From: an uncultured Collinsella sp.
Lineage (GTDB): Bacteria; Actinomycetota; Coriobacteriia; Coriobacteriales; Coriobacteriaceae
Direction of reading: 5' to 3'
Length of the DNA stretch: 8,930 nucleotides
Assembly: GCA_902489955.1 (NCBI GenBank)
Contig: CABUBY010000069.1
Span: 1-8,930 of the forward strand
A program made the translations under genes and the position numbers. The first letter of the stretch is position 1. Each line of letters opens with the position of its first letter. The notes under the pieces were generated by a model that did no database searches, had not been told where the DNA came from, and worked only from the letters and a program-made list of their open reading frames with translations. Of this stretch, positions 6,087 through 8,930 are shown piece after piece.

Positions 6087-6098
6087 TTGTTTATACAA
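6087..6098 (+). promoter_or_regulatory. Operator-like palindrome (distal) upstream of the ABC operon
   Basis: TTGTTTATACAA has perfect TTGT/ACAA arms and is close to the TTGTATATACAA form I recall for TreR operators. It lies about 185 bp upstream of the binding-protein start and 75 bp from the proximal site at 6162-6173. Two such sites could be bridged by a dimeric repressor through DNA looping. Confidence 0.55.
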
Positions 6099-6161
6099 AA
6101 CTTGTCAAGTATCAAGTTGAAATTACCGTTCACCGAAGTTTTTCTACCGCTCTAGTAATAC

Positions 6162-6173
6162 TTGTTCAAACAA
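6162..6173 (+). promoter_or_regulatory. Operator-like palindrome (proximal) upstream of the ABC operon
   Basis: TTGTT-CA-AACAA has perfect 5-bp arms. It differs from TTGTTTAAACAA only at one central base. It sits just downstream of an AT-rich possible -10 region (6153-6161), a position where a bound repressor blocks transcription. Confidence 0.55.
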
Positions 6174-6239
6174 CTAGCCAAATAGCGTATCGTTCAAATC
6201 AGCAAAAGGGGCAAAGTCCCCGAGCCAATCTCCGAAGGC

Positions 6240-6258
6240 GGCGGCAAAGGGTGCCGCC
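6240..6258 (+). other. Leader hairpin just before the binding-protein ribosome site
   Basis: GGCGGCA (6240-6246) pairs with TGCCGCC (6252-6258) around the loop AAGGG. It ends 7 nt before the Shine-Dalgarno. Stem and loop are clear in the sequence. A role in mRNA stability or translation is inference. Confidence 0.45.
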
Positions 6259-6281
6259 ACGGTGTGAAAGGGTGGATTGTA

Positions 6282-7598
6282 ATGAAGAACGAAATGAGCA
6301 GAAGGCAGTTCCTGGGCTTTGCTGGTTCCGCGGCTGCGGTTCTTGGTCTGGGTCTCGTGGGCTGCGGTGGTTCTGCCGGCTCCGGCTCCTCTGCTTCTGG
6401 TGACGCTGCTGAGGTCTACTTCCTCCAATTCAAGCCCGAGGTCGACAAGGAGTGGAAGGAGATCGCCAAGGCCTATAAGAAGGAGAAGGGCGTCGAGGTC
6501 AAGATCGTGACCGCTGCCTCCAACACCTACGAGGAGAAGCTTAAGTCCGAGATGTCCAAGAGCTCCGCTCCGACCCTGTTCCAGGTCAACGGCCCCACCG
6601 GTCTTAAGAACTGGAAGGACTACTGCGCCGACCTGTCCGATACCAAGCTCCGCGGTGAGCTCATTGACGACTCCCTGGCTCTGCAGTCCGATGGCAAGGA
6701 TCTGGGTATCGACTGGGTCCAGGAGAGCTACGGCATCATCTACAACAAGCAGCTGCTCGAGAAGGCTGGCTACAAGGCCGAGGACATCAACTCCTTCGAC
6801 AAGCTGAAGGCTTGTGCCGACGACATCCAGGCCCGCAAGGACGAGCTCGGCATTGAGGGCGCCTTTACTTCCGCCGGCATGGATGACTCCTCCAGCTGGC
6901 GCTACACCACCCACCTCGCCAACCTCCCGCTCTACTACGAGTTCGAGAAGGAGCACAACCAGGAGGACGACGAGATCAAGGGCGAGTATCTCGACAACTT
7001 CAAGCAGATTTTCGACCTGTACATCACCGACTCCACCTGCGATCCTTCGCAGCTTGCCTCCAAGACCGGCGACGACGCCACCAACGAGTTCGCAACCGGC
7101 AAGGCCGTCTTCTACCAGAACGGTTCTTGGGCCTACGCTGACCTCACCAAGGCCGGCATGACCGACGATCAGATTGGCATGATGCCCATCTACATCGGTG
7201 TCGACGGCGAGGAGAACCAGGGCCTGTGCTCCGGCGGCGAGAACTACTGGTGCGTCAGCTCCCAGGCTTCCGAGGATGCCCAGAAGGCCACCGAGGACTT
7301 CATGTATTGGTGCGTCACTTCTGACACCGCCACCAGCATCATCGCTGACAAGATGGGTCTGACTGCCCCGTTCAAGAGCGCTAAGGAGACCACCAACGTC
7401 TTCTCGCAGCAGGCCGTTGCCATGGCCAAGGACGGCAAGAAGACCGTCGCTTGGGACTTCGTTTACATCCCCTCTGAGGAGTGGAAGAAGAACCTCAAGC
7501 AGGCTCTGATTGCCTATGCTGCCGACAACAGCAAGTGGGACGGCGTCAAGAACGCCTTCGTCGATGGCTGGAAGACCGAGAAGGCTGCTTCCGAGTAA
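6282..7598 (+). CDS. ABC sugar transporter substrate-binding lipoprotein (family 1)
   Basis: The 438-residue protein is the extracellular binding subunit of a carbohydrate ABC importer, anchored by lipid to the membrane. It begins with a twin-arginine motif SRRQFLG (6-12), a hydrophobic segment, and the lipobox LVGC with Cys28 as the lipidation site. A Gly/Ser-rich spacer follows, then a mature domain typical of solute-binding family 1 (MalE-like): the N-lobe start EVYFLQFKPEVDKEW, YGIIYNKQLLEKAGY in mid-protein, and F-A-T-GKAVFYQNGSWA later. The substrate is not shown; the neighbours suggest an alpha-glucoside or oligosaccharide. The ATG at 6282 is preferred over an in-frame GTG at 6264 because GAAAGGG lies 9 nt before it and the Tat motif then starts at residue 6. 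Codons are strongly biased to C/G endings (AAG, GAG, CTC, GCC), more than in the regulator, indicating high expression. It is the first gene of an operon with both permeases. Confidence 0.95.
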   Translation: MKNEMSRRQFLGFAGSAAAVLGLGLVGCGGSAGSGSSASGDAAEVYFLQFKPEVDKEWKEIAKAYKKEKGVEVKIVTAASNTYEEKLKSEMSKSSAPTLFQVNGPTGLKNWKDYCADLSDTKLRGELIDDSLALQSDGKDLGIDWVQESYGIIYNKQLLEKAGYKAEDINSFDKLKACADDIQARKDELGIEGAFTSAGMDDSSSWRYTTHLANLPLYYEFEKEHNQEDDEIKGEYLDNFKQIFDLYITDSTCDPSQLASKTGDDATNEFATGKAVFYQNGSWAYADLTKAGMTDDQIGMMPIYIGVDGEENQGLCSGGENYWCVSSQASEDAQKATEDFMYWCVTSDTATSIIADKMGLTAPFKSAKETTNVFSQQAVAMAKDGKKTVAWDFVYIPSEEWKKNLKQALIAYAADNSKWDGVKNAFVDGWKTEKAASE

Positions 7599-7629
7599 GC
7601 AGTTGCTGCCCAAGCTATCTGATTAGCGA

Positions 7630-7665
7630 CAGGGGGCGGGCAGACGTTGGTTTGCCCGCCCCCTG
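7630..7665 (+). terminator. GC-rich hairpin between binding-protein and permease genes
   Basis: A perfect 13-bp stem (7630-7642 with 7653-7665, almost all G-C) has a 10-nt loop and is not followed by a T-run (next bases CATATTG). It lies in the 87-bp gap between the binding-protein gene and the first permease. Such a structure typically protects the upstream mRNA or acts as a partial terminator, giving more binding protein than permease. It ends 6 nt before the permease ribosome site GAAAGG (7672-7677). Confidence 0.7.
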
Positions 7666-7685
7666 CATATTGAAAGGACCCTTCT

Positions 7686-8540
7686 ATGGGCAAAGCACTC
7701 AAGCGCTGGTGGCCGCTCTTTATGCTGCCCACGTGTCTGGCGTTTATGATCGGGTTCGTGATCCCCTTTATCCAGGGTTTCTATCTCTCGTTCTGCCAGT
7801 TTATTACCATCAACAACACGCACTTTGTCGGTATCGAGAACTACGTGCGCGCACTGTCCGATCCGCAGTTTGCCACGTCGTTCTTCTTTACCGTGGCGTT
7901 TGCCTTCCTGTCGACGGTGCTCATCAACGTGATCGCCCTCGCCATCGCGCAGGCGCTCACCCGCAAAGCGCTCAAGGGCACCAACATCTTCCGTACGATC
8001 TTCTTTATGCCTAACCTGATCGGCGGCATCGTGCTGGGCTACATCTGGCAGATTCTGATCAACTGCCTGCTCTCCAACGTGGGCGCCCAGCTCATCGCCC
8101 TTAACTCTGCTGCTGGCTTCTGGGGCCTTATCATCCTGACCCTGTGGCAGCAGGTCGGCTACATGATGATCATCTACATCGCTGGTCTGCAGTCCATTCC
8201 GTCCGACTACATCGAGGCCGCCAAGGTCGACGGTGCCACGGCATGGCAGACGTTTTGGAAGGTTAAGATCCCTAACCTGATGCCGACCATCACTATCTGC
8301 CTGTTCCTGTCCATCACCAACGGCTTTAAGCTGTTCGACCAGAACCTCGCCCTTACCGGCGGCGCCCCCGCGCACTCCACCGAGATGCTCGCCCTGAACA
8401 TCTACAACACGTTCTATTCGCGTGCCGGTATCGCATGGCAGGGCATCGGTCAGGCCAAGGCAGTTATCTTCTGCATCCTGGTCGTAGCCATCTCCATGAT
8501 TCAGCTTAAGGCCACGAGGTCCAAGGAGGTGCAGCAGTAA
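7686..8540 (+). CDS. ABC sugar transporter permease, MalF/UgpA-like
   Basis: This 284-residue inner-membrane subunit forms half of the channel of the sugar importer. Hydrophobic segments lie at about 11-37, 64-90, 107-130, 145-168, 198-214 and 258-276, consistent with six membrane spans. The ATPase-docking loop carries the EAA motif: EAAKVDGA (177-184) followed by IPNLMP (195-200). The ATG at 7686 is supported by GAAAGG 8 nt upstream and a positively charged N-terminus (GKALKR). Its stop overlaps the start of the second permease by one base. No ATPase gene is seen; such importers often share an MsmK/MalK-type ATPase encoded elsewhere, or it could follow beyond the window. Confidence 0.95.
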   Translation: MGKALKRWWPLFMLPTCLAFMIGFVIPFIQGFYLSFCQFITINNTHFVGIENYVRALSDPQFATSFFFTVAFAFLSTVLINVIALAIAQALTRKALKGTNIFRTIFFMPNLIGGIVLGYIWQILINCLLSNVGAQLIALNSAAGFWGLIILTLWQQVGYMMIIYIAGLQSIPSDYIEAAKVDGATAWQTFWKVKIPNLMPTITICLFLSITNGFKLFDQNLALTGGAPAHSTEMLALNIYNTFYSRAGIAWQGIGQAKAVIFCILVVAISMIQLKATRSKEVQQ

Positions 8541-8930
8541 TGAAACGCGATAAGGTTATCAACCGCGCGCTCTCGATTTTCTTTACGATCCTGTCGCTCG
8601 CGTGGATCTACCCCGTGTTCATGATTGCGCTCAATTCCTTTAAAAAGGCAACTGCAATCAGCACCACCACGGCATTCGATCTGCTCACGCCCGAGACGTT
8701 CAACGGCCTTGCAAACTACATGCACGCCCTTAACGAGCAGGGCTTTGCCTCGGCATTTATGTACTCGCTCATCATCACGGTCACGTCGGTCGTGCTGATC
8801 TTGGTGTGCTGCTCCATGTGCGCTTGGTACGTGGTTCGTGTTAACAGCAAGATCTCGAACTTCTTCTATTACCTGTTCGTCTTCTCGATGGTCGTGCCCT
8901 TCCAGATGCTCATGTTCACGCTGTCCAATT
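8540..8930 (+). CDS. ABC sugar transporter permease, MalG/UgpE-like (3' part missing)
   Basis: The first 130 residues of the second permease are present and the window ends inside the gene. It begins with a charged N-terminus (KRDKVINR) and a membrane span containing WIYPVFMIALNSFK, the typical MalG/UgpE start. Next come a periplasmic segment with FNGLANYMHAL, a second span (about 75-93) and a third beginning near 108. The EAA loop lies beyond the edge. The start ATG shares its A with the TAA stop of the first permease (TAATG), and a strong Shine-Dalgarno AAGGAGGTG (8523-8531) lies inside the upstream gene, so the two are translationally coupled and should be made in equal amounts. Confidence 0.93.
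   Translation, partial: MKRDKVINRALSIFFTILSLAWIYPVFMIALNSFKKATAISTTTAFDLLTPETFNGLANYMHALNEQGFASAFMYSLIITVTSVVLILVCCSMCAWYVVRVNSKISNFFYYLFVFSMVVPFQMLMFTLSN

Larger units (their letters stand above)
6066..6281 (+). promoter_or_regulatory. Control region and leader of the ABC sugar importer operon
   Basis: This 216-bp gap contains two operator-like palindromes (6087-6098 and 6162-6173), an 11-bp palindrome ACTTG-T-CAAGT (6100-6110), and an AT-rich stretch suited to a promoter. A weak candidate pair is TTCACC (6129-6134) and TAGTAA (6153-6158), 18 bp apart. Downstream the leader can form two hairpins: GGGG/CCCC around 6208-6221 and GGCGGCA/TGCCGCC at 6240-6258. The second ends just before the GAAAGGG ribosome site (6266-6272), and could influence translation or mRNA stability. 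No small gene is evident. Confidence 0.5.

Noticed and set aside
6118..6132. A catabolite-response-like element upstream of the ABC operon (TGAA...TTCA)
   Set aside because: Only the four outer bases are symmetric and the central CG of a cre site is missing at the required position.
6174..7613. A 479-codon open frame on the - strand covering the whole binding-protein gene
   Set aside because: It is the exact antisense of a clearly recognised gene. Its Leu/Val/Gly-rich translation follows from the C/G-biased codons of the real gene, and it has no ribosome site or family resemblance.
1..8930. CRISPR array, insertion sequence or long repeats
   Set aside because: Reading through the window I found no regularly spaced repeats, transposase motifs or long direct repeats. 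The only mobile-element hint is the orphan tRNA 3' end.

Overview
The window reads as chromosomal DNA of a GC-rich Gram-positive bacterium. My best guess is an actinomycete-related gut bacterium of the Coriobacteriia, such as Collinsella. The basis is strongly C/G-ending codons in the sugar-uptake genes, Shine-Dalgarno starts, a tRNA gene without an encoded CCA end, a CwlM-like peptidoglycan-binding protein (a family best known from actinobacteria) and Gram-positive PTS and GntR/TreR-type genes. The genus is inference; no phylogenetic marker is present.

Layout. Positions 1-282 hold no protein gene I trust. They contain a hairpin at 8-30, a tRNA-like 3' end at 205-231 on the + strand with no recognisable 5' half, and a bidirectional terminator hairpin at 238-269. 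A complete tRNA-Gln(TTG) follows on the - strand (283-354). Three protein genes then run on the - strand. In transcription order they are a PTS transporter fused to a HAD phosphatase (5026-2576), a polyprenyl diphosphate synthase (2501-1437) and a CwlM-like protein with two peptidoglycan-binding repeats (1298-393). A 229-bp divergent control region (5027-5255) separates them from the + strand genes: a TreR-like GntR/UTRA regulator (5256-5975), a strong terminator (6017-6065), a regulated leader, and an ABC sugar importer made of a lipoprotein binding protein (6282-7598), a first permease (7686-8540) and a second permease cut off by the window end (8540-8930).

How the genes fit together. The transporter portion of the fusion resembles the alpha-glucoside/maltose PTS family (GlvC/MalP type), and the regulator resembles TreR, which senses trehalose-6-phosphate. 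Near-palindromes around TTGTTTAAACAA occur twice between the PTS gene and the regulator gene, and twice more upstream of the ABC operon. The simplest reading is one regulator controlling two uptake routes for related alpha-glucosides: a phosphorylating one (PTS) and a non-phosphorylating one (ABC). The HAD phosphatase fused to the PTS could dephosphorylate the incoming sugar phosphate, which may also be the inducer. No EIIA domain, ABC ATPase or sugar hydrolase gene is visible, so these must be supplied from elsewhere.

The two most distinctive items are the three-part PTS EIIC-EIIB-HAD protein and the shared operator-like motif. Secondary items are the CwlM-like protein whose amidase-like C-terminal region lacks the zinc ligands, and the orphan tRNA 3' end, which may be a scar of site-specific integration.
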